From NCBI GenBank assembly GCA_964385055.1, contig CAYLMH010000002.1:1-64000 (forward strand): a stretch of 64,000 nt of DNA. Reading direction: 5' to 3'. The notes beneath the pieces are model-generated. The model had not been told where the DNA came from. It did no database searches and worked only from the letters and a program-made list of their open reading frames with translations. A program made the translations under genes and the position numbers. This DNA is from JACRPI01 sp964385055. GTDB lineage: Archaea > Nanobdellota > Nanobdellia > Woesearchaeales > DSVV01. Of this stretch, positions 53,946-62,192 are shown one piece after another (within the stretch, counting starts at the first letter, position 1; each line of letters starts with the position of its first letter).

Positions 53946-54230
53946 ATGAAGAAAAAAGAAACAATTCTTTTACAATCCGCTGGTAAACTTCATATTGTCG
54001 CAACCTTTGATGATGTCATTACTTCAGTTTCTTTTTCAGGAGATTTTGCTTTCTCTCCATCAGAAGCGCAGGGTCATCTTGAACAGTTATTACGCTATCA
54101 ACCTCTGGATAAAGAACTCCTTACATATATGATTGATTCTTTTATCAAGCAGAATGATGTTTCTCTTCAAGGGATTACTGTTTCTGAGCTGGTTGAAGGT
54201 CTCTTCGCATGCAGTAAAGTAAACTATTAA
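53946..54230 (+). CDS. lplB: Lipoate-protein ligase accessory subunit
   Basis: A 94-residue protein matching the C-terminal domain of lipoate-protein ligases. GKLHIVATFDDVITSVSFSG then DFAFSPSEAQGHLEQLL matches the small alpha/beta domain with its GDFxFxPxEA motif. In Thermoplasma this part is a separate LplB subunit needed for lipoate activation, and the arrangement here is the same. It starts 31 bases after lplA stops, with TTTTAAAA (about 53918-53926) upstream, so it may also have its own promoter. Confidence 0.85.
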   Translation: MKKKETILLQSAGKLHIVATFDDVITSVSFSGDFAFSPSEAQGHLEQLLRYQPLDKELLTYMIDSFIKQNDVSLQGITVSELVEGLFACSKVNY

Positions 54231-54254
54231 TAGTTCTCTCTCATCCTCCTTCTC

Positions 54255-55037
54255 ATGCGTCAAAAAATATGCAAAAGCGTTGATGGGATTGATCTGTACT
54301 ATATCATCAATCACATAAACAGCGCTCCATTTCTTGTGTTTATTCATGGCGCAGGAAGCAACCATACGGTCTACAAACCATTTTTTTCTGCGTTTGAAAA
54401 AAGAAATTTTATTGCGCTTGATATTCGCAATCATGGAAAAAGCGGACGAACATCTCTTGAAGCGGTCACTATCAGAAATATCGCAAAAGATATTACTTCT
54501 ATTCTTGCTGCGGAGCATATTCATGATGTCATTCTGATTGGAAATAGTCTTGGCGCATCTGTTGCGTTGGAATTTTACAAAAATAATCGTAAGAAAGTGC
54601 ATAAAATGGTTTTGTTCACCCTCTTCTCGAGAAGATATATTCGCTATTCTCCATTTCTCAATGCCTTGGCTATTGGTGCATCTATTCTTGTTCGACCTTT
54701 TTCTGGCTGGCGTCGCTTGAAATTTCAGGATTATCACAAATATCAAAAGAGGCCAATCTGGTTTTATCCTTATTTAGACATTCGTGGCACTCCGTTTGGC
54801 ACTGTGATGAAACTTGTTCGTGAGCTTTTTGCAACTCCTGTGTATTTGAACACTGTTACTGTCCCCACGCAGATTTTCTTGTCTGCTGCGGATTGGAGCA
54901 CAAAAAATGATTTAATCAAAAGCGACTGCAAAACAAACGCATTCCTGACTGTTATGGAAATGGACGCAAATCATGTGGTGCTCACTCGTGAACACGAAGA
55001 CGTTTTGAAGAAGGTTTCTACTTTTTTATCTGATTAA
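54255..55037 (+). CDS. Alpha/beta hydrolase
   Basis: A 260-residue hydrolase. FLVFIHGAGSNHTVYKP gives the oxyanion loop (HGAG), LIGNSLGASVALEF the nucleophile elbow (GNSLGA), DIRNHGKS the strand-4 loop, and a C-terminal DANHVVLTRE the catalytic His. An Asp in ADWSTKND completes the triad. It lies 24 bases after lplB on the same strand, so a joint transcript is likely. Substrate unknown; ester or lactone hydrolases and proline iminopeptidases share the pattern. Confidence 0.88.
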   Translation: MRQKICKSVDGIDLYYIINHINSAPFLVFIHGAGSNHTVYKPFFSAFEKRNFIALDIRNHGKSGRTSLEAVTIRNIAKDITSILAAEHIHDVILIGNSLGASVALEFYKNNRKKVHKMVLFTLFSRRYIRYSPFLNALAIGASILVRPFSGWRRLKFQDYHKYQKRPIWFYPYLDIRGTPFGTVMKLVRELFATPVYLNTVTVPTQIFLSAADWSTKNDLIKSDCKTNAFLTVMEMDANHVVLTREHEDVLKKVSTFLSD

Positions 55038-55071
55038 CTATTGTTTCTTTTGTGTTTCTTTCTGTTCTAGA

Positions 55072-55866
55072 TTATTCTCTTTTTTCTCGTCCGCTTTGCA
55101 CGGATCGAATTATCTTCGCAAGCACTGTTCTTGGAAGAAGCCATCCTAAGCGCGCGATAATTTTGTTCTTTATTCCAGGAATTGCGATGACAGGTTTTCC
55201 TTTCTGGATGACTTGAAAGCCGTACGCAGCGACATCTTCTGCTGTTTGCATTCGCTCTTCATTCTCTGCTTTTTCTGTGAATCCTGCCGCGTCTTGAAAT
55301 CCTGTTTTTGTCATGCCCGGGCAAAGCGCGATGACTTTTACTCCTGTTCCTTCAAGATCATTCGCAAGCGCTTCTGACAACGAGAGAACATACGCTTTTG
55401 TCGCATAATACACACTCATCAATGGACCTGGTAGAAACGCAGCGACTGAGGAAACATTCATAATTGTTCCTGCTTTTCTCTGAATCATATCCTGACCAAA
55501 GAGTTTTGCGAGCGCAGTCAATGCAGTAATATTGACTTGAATCATCTCTGCTTCTTTTTCCCAGCTTGTTTTGTAGAATGAGCCATATTCGCCAAATCCT
55601 GCGTTGTTAATCAGAATGTCTACTTGCAAGTTTTCTTTTTTTATTTCATTGTAGATCTCTTCTGGCGCTTTTGGGTTGCTTAGATCCTTTATGATTATTT
55701 TTACTTGTGCGCTTGATTGCTCTTCACATTTCTTCTTGATGATATTGAGTTCTTTTTCTCTTCGCGCGACAAGAATAAGATTGTATTTGTTTTTTGCGAA
55801 AATTTCCGCGAACGCCGCGCCAATGCCACTTGACGCACCTGTAATGAGGGCTGTTTTTGTTTGCAT
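55072..55866 (-). CDS. Short-chain dehydrogenase/reductase
   Basis: A 264-residue NAD(P)-dependent oxidoreductase. TGASSGIGAAFAEIF is the Rossmann glycine loop, LVARREKEL selects NADPH (Arg pair), NNAGFGEYG, the Ser of MNVSSVAAFLPGP and YYATKAY (Tyr-x3-Lys) are the catalytic residues. The C-terminal LGWLLPRTV stretch is typical of the group acting on lipid-like substrates. The start at 55866 was preferred to an upstream ATG 48 bases away, because the fold begins directly here. Upstream is a palindrome-rich gap. Confidence 0.9.
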   Translation of the reverse strand: MQTKTALITGASSGIGAAFAEIFAKNKYNLILVARREKELNIIKKKCEEQSSAQVKIIIKDLSNPKAPEEIYNEIKKENLQVDILINNAGFGEYGSFYKTSWEKEAEMIQVNITALTALAKLFGQDMIQRKAGTIMNVSSVAAFLPGPLMSVYYATKAYVLSLSEALANDLEGTGVKVIALCPGMTKTGFQDAAGFTEKAENEERMQTAEDVAAYGFQVIQKGKPVIAIPGIKNKIIARLGWLLPRTVLAKIIRSVQSGREKRE

Positions 55867-55926
55867 GTGGTTGAGATTATTATATGGTTTATATGTTTTC
55901 TTTACGTTTTTCATTTTAAAATACTG

Positions 55927-56061
55927 AAGTTTTCCACTGGTGTGAGCGAAGCAACACCAGTGGTACGAAAATTACGATCGTGGAAAACTTTAGTAGTCCT
56001 AGCGACCGACCCGAGCGAAGCGAGCATGCCATCCGGTCTCTGACCGGTGGTGGTCGGTCGC
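55927..56061. repeat. Palindrome-rich element with nested hairpins
   Basis: AAGTTTTCCAC (55927-55937) pairs with GTGGAAAACTT (55980-55990). CCACTGGTGT (55934-55943) pairs with ACACCAGTGG (55954-55963) and overlaps it. GCGACCGACC (56002-56011) pairs with GGTCGGTCGC (56052-56061), enclosing CCGGTC-TCT-GACCGG (56033-56047). All pairings are perfect. Loops contain GCGAAGC. GC content is above the surroundings, so the element may have come in by transfer. Confidence 0.65.
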
Positions 56062-56084
56062 TGTTGACAACAAATAATAAATGG

Positions 56085-56207
56085 ATGAATTGTGAAGTAG
56101 GTCTTGCTGATGCGTGTTCAGGTTACTATGCGTTGGATGTATTTCTTGTCGCATTTAACAGAAACTTAGTTAAATGTACACAATTCTCTTTGGGGAATGG
56201 ACTATAA
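56085..56207 (+). CDS. Possible 40-residue peptide upstream of a membrane protein
   Basis: ATG at 56085 begins MNCEVGLADACSGY, and the stop at 56207 overlaps the start of the next gene. The bases around its start match those at 47184-47210. No ribosome binding site is evident, so it may be only a leader or chance frame. Confidence 0.2.
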   Translation: MNCEVGLADACSGYYALDVFLVAFNRNLVKCTQFSLGNGL

Positions 56208-56772
56208 AATAGTATTTGGGATTCTTGCGGGAATTGTTGGAGGCATTGGTTATATTCCGTACATTCGTAGTATGCTTTCAGGAACAACAAAACCGCACGC
56301 GTTCTCCTGGCTCATCTGGTCTGTTATTGCGGCAATCACGTTTGCTGCGCAAATTACTGGAGGGGCAGGTCCAGGGGCATGGTTGAGTGGTTTCTATACA
56401 TTTACTTGTCTTTTTGTTTTCCTTTTTGCCTTAAGAAAGGGAGAAAGAAATATTGTATTTTTGGATTGGCTGAGCTTGTTTGGCGCTGCTCTCTCTCTTT
56501 TATTTTGGTATCTGACCAATAGTCCACTCCTTACTGTATTTATTATTACGTTGATTGATTGTATTGGCTACGTCCCGACGCTTCGAAAATCTTATATTGC
56601 GCCACAGGAAGAGAATCCAAGTCTTTACTTCTTAAGTGGTCTCTCTTATCTCATTGCATTGTTTGCTATGAACACGTATTCTCTTATTACCATCTTAAAC
56701 CCTTCTGTTCTTGTTATCGCGAATCTTGCTTTTACTTTTTTTCTTGTTTGGAGACGGAAGGTTGTTGCTTAA
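56197..56772 (+). CDS. PQ-loop/SemiSWEET-like membrane protein
   Basis: A 191-residue protein with about seven membrane segments. It shows a two-fold internal repeat: GGIGYIPYIRSML then KPHAFSWLIW in the first half, and DCIGYVPTLRKSY then NPSLYFLSGLSY in the second. GYIP/GYVP stand where PQ-loop and SWEET proteins have the Pro of their triple-helix repeats. Relatives move sugars or cystine. Transport substrate unknown, and the family is inferred from the repeat only. Confidence 0.62.
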   Translation: MDYKIVFGILAGIVGGIGYIPYIRSMLSGTTKPHAFSWLIWSVIAAITFAAQITGGAGPGAWLSGFYTFTCLFVFLFALRKGERNIVFLDWLSLFGAALSLLFWYLTNSPLLTVFIITLIDCIGYVPTLRKSYIAPQEENPSLYFLSGLSYLIALFAMNTYSLITILNPSVLVIANLAFTFFLVWRRKVVA

Positions 56773-56841
56773 TGCGTTTTACTCAAAACCTTTAATCTCT
56801 TAATAATAACCTTTTTATAGCGTAGCGCTTGTGATTTTTCT

Positions 56842-57711
56842 ATGACTATTTCTGTTCTCGCAAAAGAGGTTCCACAACCAAAAAAATTGACGTTTGCGCG
56901 TATTCAAAGTCCAAGCAGTATCAACACCCACAAACAATGTCCACGCAAATATTATTATTCCTACATTGAAAAAATTCCAGGGAAACCAAGCATTCATTTG
57001 ACTCGTGGAAAAGTGGTGCATTCTGTTCTTGAACATTTTTTTAAAATTGATATTTCGAAATTACCTGAAGAAAATTTCATGTTTGTTTTGAAGGTTTTTA
57101 TCAACGACATGCTCGAGCAATATTGGAACAAATCTGCAACTGAACTGAACTCGCTTGGGTTGACGCGACCGCAGCTTGATTTTTATCACATCGAAACAAA
57201 AGACATGGTCAACAACTGGTACGCGAATTTTTTGCGAAAGCTTGCTGTAGAAATGAAAGACCATCCAGTTCTCCATTCCTTCAAGCGGTTAACTCCTCGA
57301 GCAGAAGTGGAATATAAGTCTCCAACGTATGGGGTGCGCGGATTTATTGACGCAATCCACGAAAAAGATGGGCGCGTTGTGCTCATGGATTACAAGACTT
57401 CTAAATCCGCAAAAGTCTCTCCTGAGTATAGGTTACAGCTTGCGCTCTATGCTTTGATGTATCATGAAACACACGCGCGCTTGCCAGATAAAGTTGGCAT
57501 TGATTTCTTGAAATTTGGCGAACAACATCTTGATGTTGATGAAGAATTAGTTAATCTCGCGAAATTTGAGTCTGAGTTGATTCACATTAACACTGCAACG
57601 ACACGAAAAGAAGATTATCCTATGAAACCCGGCCCTCTCTGTAAATATAGCTCAGGGCAGTGCGATTATTACACTCAGTGTTTTGGAAATGCAAGAAGTC
57701 AGTATGGGTAA
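56842..57711 (+). CDS. Cas4/RecB-like PD-(D/E)xK nuclease with iron-sulfur Cys
   Basis: A 289-residue nuclease. SPSSINTHKQCPRKYYYSYI (Cys at about 33), GKVVHSVLEHFF (His of the motor helix), GVRGFIDAIHE then VVLMDYKTSK (PD-ExK core), a QLALYALMY helix, and CKYSSGQCDYYTQCFG give four Cys for a [4Fe-4S] cluster, as in Cas4 and AddB-like proteins. It would trim or process DNA ends. No cas genes or CRISPR repeats are in the window, so a repair role is more likely. TTTTTATAG about 30 bases upstream is the promoter. Confidence 0.88.
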   Translation: MTISVLAKEVPQPKKLTFARIQSPSSINTHKQCPRKYYYSYIEKIPGKPSIHLTRGKVVHSVLEHFFKIDISKLPEENFMFVLKVFINDMLEQYWNKSATELNSLGLTRPQLDFYHIETKDMVNNWYANFLRKLAVEMKDHPVLHSFKRLTPRAEVEYKSPTYGVRGFIDAIHEKDGRVVLMDYKTSKSAKVSPEYRLQLALYALMYHETHARLPDKVGIDFLKFGEQHLDVDEELVNLAKFESELIHINTATTRKEDYPMKPGPLCKYSSGQCDYYTQCFGNARSQYG

Positions 57712-57825
57712 TTTCTTCTTTTCTTTGTCTTTTTGTTCTTTTTAATATACTAATCCCTATACTAGTATCCTTAACAATGCATAAAACAATAACTATAAAA
57801 GCAAGATACATATTTTTTCAGAATC

Positions 57826-60729
57826 ATGCCCAATCCAACTGAACCTACTACAAAAGCAGTTGCATCTGAACGAGAATTCAAATATTATCCAGATGATTTT
57901 GGTAAGTTGCCTGCCCACGTTGAACATTTTAATCTTTTCTTTGATGTTTTCGATGATCATTCTGTTGTTTCCAGCGATATGACTATGACCGTGGTCGCTG
58001 ATTCCTTGCACACATTTGTTCTTGACGCAAAAAATCTTGAAGTTCTTGAGGTTGCTCTTTACGATACAGTAAAAGGAAAAGGCGCTCATCAGAAATCTGT
58101 TGGCAAAAAAGCTCTTTATTATCATTATGATAAAGAAGTAGATAAACTTCATGTGACGCTTCCTGAACCGCTCAAGAAAAGAACTGCTTTTACTCTTTTT
58201 ACTAAAACAATTACTACGCCAACGAAAAATGTTCTTGAAGGATTATATTACGACGAAACTCCTGAAGGTTGTCCTCCCACGCAAATCACGCAATGTCAAC
58301 AGTGGGGATTTCAGCGTCTTGTTCCGTGCTTCGATGATATGACTGCGAAATGCACATACACCACAACTATTGTCGCTGATTCGCGCTACACAAATGTTAT
58401 TTCTAACGGCGATGTCGCTCCTGAATATCATTCCAAAGAAGGAGTTGTTCAGCGAAAAGATGTTGGGCATGGAAGAAGCATGCTTTGCTATTATAATCAT
58501 ACGACGCCAATGGCACCATACTTATTTTTTTTAGGTGTTGGAACCTACTCGACATTCAAAAAAGAATTCGAATATCCTCATGGCAAAACGTTCATGATCG
58601 AGCTTCTTACTCCTCTCAATGCGGATGGAGAAGCTGCGCAGCACGCGCTTGAGATTCTCAGTCATGGTATTATGTGGATTTATCTCCATACCGGCGCACA
58701 CAAATATGACGCAGAAGATGTCAAGAAAAAAATATGGGAACTTGTCAAAAAACGCGATTTGTTGAAGAATACGAAAGGCAAAGAGAAAGAACTTGCAGCT
58801 GTTCGCAGCGAATTAAAAGAACTGGTCAAGCTGTTGAAACTAGGTTATGTCTATACTGGAGAAGTGTATCGAGAAATTGGCATGCAGAACTCGAATTTTG
58901 GTGGTATGGAGAACGTGGGCAACACGACCATTGTGACCAACAGAATCATGCCTTTCAAACAAATCAGCGATGATAGCTTTGAATACATGCTCGACGTGAA
59001 ATGTCATGAATTTTATCACAATTTGAATGGCAGCGAAGTGACTGGTGTTGATCCTTTTGTTCTTTGGCTCAATGAAGCAGTCACTGTGCATATTGAAACA
59101 GAATATAATGCTTCTATTATGGGCGATGCGTATAATAGAATTACCCGTGTCATGAGTTTACACGCGCCGATGTTTGGAACATTCGCAGAGGATTCCAGTC
59201 CAGCGGCAATGCCGATCATTCCTCAGGGCTTCAATACTCCTGATGAACTTATTACTGGCATGACGTATGTCAAAGCGCCTGAGTTTGTCAAGATGATCGA
59301 GATGCTCATGGGCAAAGAAAAATTTGTTCAGGCGCTTGCGTTGTACCATAAACGATTCAAGCATGGCAACGCGAACACGAACGATTGGCTTGCTGCGATG
59401 GAAGAAGTTTCTGGCATGCAGTTTCAAGAGATGGCGCGCGGTTGGTTATATAGAACAGGATTCCCTCGTCTTTTTGTTACAAGTTCATATGCATCAGGGA
59501 AGCTGACGCTTACTGTTGAGCAGAAAGGATTTGACGAAAAAGGACCTTGGCAATTTCCTTTTGTTTTTTGTCCTGTAGACGCACAGGGAAAAGATATGCT
59601 TTCCACGCAAATTTATTGGGTGAAAAAAGCGAAAGAAACAATTTCTGTTTCTCTTGCTGAAAAGCCAGCGTATGTTTCTGTTAATAGAAATCACACGCTT
59701 TATGGAACTGTTTCTTTTGAACAATCTGATGAGCAGCGAAGCTTTCAGGCATTGACTGATCGTGATGTGGTGAACAGATACATGGCGTTTTCTGAAATCC
59801 TTGATTATGAGAAGGTCAAACTGGTGAAAGATATCAGTGCTCCTGTTTCAGAACAGTTTTTGTCTCTTTATGGTAAAATTCTTATTGACTCTTCTTTGAC
59901 CCCTGAAGTGAAAGCGCAGTTTCTTGCGATTACGGAATCTGTTCGTGATGAGTCTGTGAATCACAAGTATAAAGAGATTTACGCAGCGAAGGAAAAGTTG
60001 CGGAAGGCAGTCGCTGTTCGCTACAAAAAAGAACTCGTTCGCTTGTATGAAAAATTGACTGCTGAGAAGTTTGTGGGGACATATATTGAACAGCAACTTG
60101 CAGGCATGAAAAACAGAGATCTAAAATTACTTTGTCTTGGCGTACTTGCATCCTTTGACAACGAAGAAGTTTGGAAGATGATGAAGGATCTTTTGAAGAC
60201 CGCTTCCAATGCCACTGATAAAAACGCCGCGATGAGTTTGTATATTAATTCTCACGCTCCTGACAAACATAAAGTCTTGATGGATTTTAAGAAAGAAGCA
60301 GAGCAGCATCTGGTGAGCTGGGAAAATTTCCTTCGCATTGTGGGAAGCAACAATAGTACAGATTCTGTTACGCTTATCAAAGAAATTGAAAAAGATAAAA
60401 AATTCCGTATTGAACAATCCAATGATCAGCGTGGATTGTATTTATCTTTCGCGGCGAATCGGAAGAAGTCGCTCTTTGATGATTTGGATTATTTTGTTTC
60501 CATTATTATTTGCATTTCCAAATTAAATGAGTATACAGGGTTTCATTTCCTTTCTGCGTTTACGGATCTCGAGAAAATGGATTTATCTAATCAGGTTCGT
60601 TTGGTTGACGCGCTTTATGCTGTTCGTAAGGAATTGAACAAGAAAGATCATCCAAGTGTGTATAATAATATTGATCGAATTCTGAAAGGATGTCCGAAGG
60701 CAGTGAAGGCGTGGAAGGAGAAGAAGTAG
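57826..60729 (+). CDS. M1 family aminopeptidase
   Basis: A 967-residue zinc aminopeptidase with an N-terminal beta domain. NFGGMENVGN (359-363, the GAMEN-type substrate motif with Gly for Ala), HEFYH (H394, E395, H398) and E417 in WLNEAV follow, exactly HExxH-x18-E. Residues about 540-640 form the small beta domain and the rest a helical C-terminal domain. A charged coiled-coil-like insertion of about 45 residues (290-335) precedes GGMEN. It removes N-terminal residues from peptides in the cytoplasm. Long for archaeal members (780-850 usual) because of that insertion and its C-terminus. Confidence 0.95.
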   Translation: MPNPTEPTTKAVASEREFKYYPDDFGKLPAHVEHFNLFFDVFDDHSVVSSDMTMTVVADSLHTFVLDAKNLEVLEVALYDTVKGKGAHQKSVGKKALYYHYDKEVDKLHVTLPEPLKKRTAFTLFTKTITTPTKNVLEGLYYDETPEGCPPTQITQCQQWGFQRLVPCFDDMTAKCTYTTTIVADSRYTNVISNGDVAPEYHSKEGVVQRKDVGHGRSMLCYYNHTTPMAPYLFFLGVGTYSTFKKEFEYPHGKTFMIELLTPLNADGEAAQHALEILSHGIMWIYLHTGAHKYDAEDVKKKIWELVKKRDLLKNTKGKEKELAAVRSELKELVKLLKLGYVYTGEVYREIGMQNSNFGGMENVGNTTIVTNRIMPFKQISDDSFEYMLDVKCHEFYHNLNGSEVTGVDPFVLWLNEAVTVHIETEYNASIMGDAYNRITRVMSLHAPMFGTFAEDSSPAAMPIIPQGFNTPDELITGMTYVKAPEFVKMIEMLMGKEKFVQALALYHKRFKHGNANTNDWLAAMEEVSGMQFQEMARGWLYRTGFPRLFVTSSYASGKLTLTVEQKGFDEKGPWQFPFVFCPVDAQGKDMLSTQIYWVKKAKETISVSLAEKPAYVSVNRNHTLYGTVSFEQSDEQRSFQALTDRDVVNRYMAFSEILDYEKVKLVKDISAPVSEQFLSLYGKILIDSSLTPEVKAQFLAITESVRDESVNHKYKEIYAAKEKLRKAVAVRYKKELVRLYEKLTAEKFVGTYIEQQLAGMKNRDLKLLCLGVLASFDNEEVWKMMKDLLKTASNATDKNAAMSLYINSHAPDKHKVLMDFKKEAEQHLVSWENFLRIVGSNNSTDSVTLIKEIEKDKKFRIEQSNDQRGLYLSFAANRKKSLFDDLDYFVSIIICISKLNEYTGFHFLSAFTDLEKMDLSNQVRLVDALYAVRKELNKKDHPSVYNNIDRILKGCPKAVKAWKEKK

Positions 60730-60743
60730 AGTTTTTAGAACAT

Positions 60744-60944
60744 TTATTCTGTTATTGTTTCTTCACATTCCTTAAATTCGCAATTATTCATCGGATCTCT
60801 GCCGACAAAAGAACCATCAGGGCATTCATACACATCTGCTGTGCAGACGATTTGCTCTAATTCTTCTTTGGTAAACTCTGTTTGAGAACATGATGTTATT
60901 AACAGTAAACTCAACAGCGCAATTATGATAAACATTTGTTTCAT
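60744..60944 (-). CDS. Small lipoprotein
   Basis: A 66-residue secreted protein with signal peptide and lipobox LLLITSC (Cys19). The mature 47 residues are acidic with four Cys (VCTADVYECPDGSFVG, NNCEFKEC), likely two disulfides, in a pattern seen in tiny Kazal-like or knottin-type modules. It lies convergent to the aminopeptidase gene. Function unknown. Confidence 0.7.
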   Translation of the reverse strand: MKQMFIIIALLSLLLITSCSQTEFTKEELEQIVCTADVYECPDGSFVGRDPMNNCEFKECEETITE

Positions 60945-61036
60945 CTTCTTCTTTTAGTTCTTCTCTTTTTTATAGTTTCTCCTTTGCAGGACTTTTCTGG
61001 TGTGCGATTTTTGCTTTAATCAATAGTTTTTTAAAC

Positions 61037-62191
61037 ATGACTTCGCTTTGTATTGTCCTTGAGGTGTTTATTATTAAAAAAAGTCTATTTGCTTTACTCT
61101 TATTCATTGTTTTATTTCTTGCAAGTTGCAGTGATGGGACTGATGGAGAGAACAGTACTGCTCAAAATGAAGAAACAAACGAGAAATGTGGCGATGGAAC
61201 GTGCGACACTGCTGAACAAACAGATGCAACGCTTTGTCCAACAGACTGTGGTGCTGAAGGTTCACAACAAGTAGGAAACGCAGAGAAAATAAACTCAGTT
61301 CTTGAAGACACTTCTTCTTATCCTTCTCTTCCTGAAGAATTCACTTTCCTCGCTGATGAAGGTTTGCGCATGATTGAAGCATCAAACCCTGGCGCTCGCA
61401 TGAATGATGATGGAACAATCTCTTTGCTCTATGAAGATCGTAGTGGCGAGAGACTCTCTCAATATGTCGCAACGTCAGAAGATGGCTTACTCTTTTCTGA
61501 TAGAGGAGAGAGTGTCTCTAATTCTGAGGGTGGACAGTTTCGCGCAAAGCAATTGCCTGATGGAACCTGGCGTGGTTATGGATACGACACGACAAAAGGG
61601 ATTGAAGGCGGATGCCTGACAAGTCAAAGTTCTGAAGATGATGTTACGTACACTGATGATGAAGGATGCAGATACACACTTCAAGAAGAAGATGAAGGCT
61701 GGATGGGAGTTTATGACTTCTTTGCGGATTCTCAGGATAACATTGTACTTCTCTACCTTGGTGATAAGGAGAACTTAAACAATGTTCGTCGCGCGTATTC
61801 TACTGATGGAGGGTGGACATTCACTTTTACCAATGATAATGTTCTTGGAGATGAAGACTTAGGAGGAGGAGCTAGAAGTTACGTTGATGAAAAAGTAATT
61901 GTTCTTTCTGATCAGCGTGTTTTCTTAGTTGCAATGCAGCAAGGGACTATTTATGGATTTATCAGTGAAGATGATGGTGTTACATTCCAGCGCTACAAAG
62001 AGCTTCTTTTAGAGCCAAGTGATTTTGTCAGCGAAGAATATGGGGTGGCAAGTTCCCTTCATGATCCGCAAATTATTGCGTTAGAAGATGGAAGCCTGCG
62101 CATTTATGTAAATGTGTTGTTTAATAATGGTACTGACATAAAAGAAGATGATGTGCCAGCAATTGTCAGCGCGACTACGGAGTCAGATTAA
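61037..62191 (+). CDS. Secreted lipoprotein with beta-propeller-like domain
   Basis: A 384-residue protein. Signal peptide and lipobox VLFLASC (Cys30), then a linker with CGDGTCDTAEQTDATLCPTDC, the short Cys motif used in many archaeal and bacterial surface proteins. The remaining 300 residues have repeated blocks of the type SEDGLLFS, STDGGWTFTF and SEDDGVTFQRY, like the Asp-box repeats of sialidases and other propellers. GTG at 61064 would give a shorter, more usual signal peptide. The next gene starts 1 base after the stop, so they form an operon. Confidence 0.78.
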   Translation: MTSLCIVLEVFIIKKSLFALLLFIVLFLASCSDGTDGENSTAQNEETNEKCGDGTCDTAEQTDATLCPTDCGAEGSQQVGNAEKINSVLEDTSSYPSLPEEFTFLADEGLRMIEASNPGARMNDDGTISLLYEDRSGERLSQYVATSEDGLLFSDRGESVSNSEGGQFRAKQLPDGTWRGYGYDTTKGIEGGCLTSQSSEDDVTYTDDEGCRYTLQEEDEGWMGVYDFFADSQDNIVLLYLGDKENLNNVRRAYSTDGGWTFTFTNDNVLGDEDLGGGARSYVDEKVIVLSDQRVFLVAMQQGTIYGFISEDDGVTFQRYKELLLEPSDFVSEEYGVASSLHDPQIIALEDGSLRIYVNVLFNNGTDIKEDDVPAIVSATTESD

Positions 62192-62192
62192 T

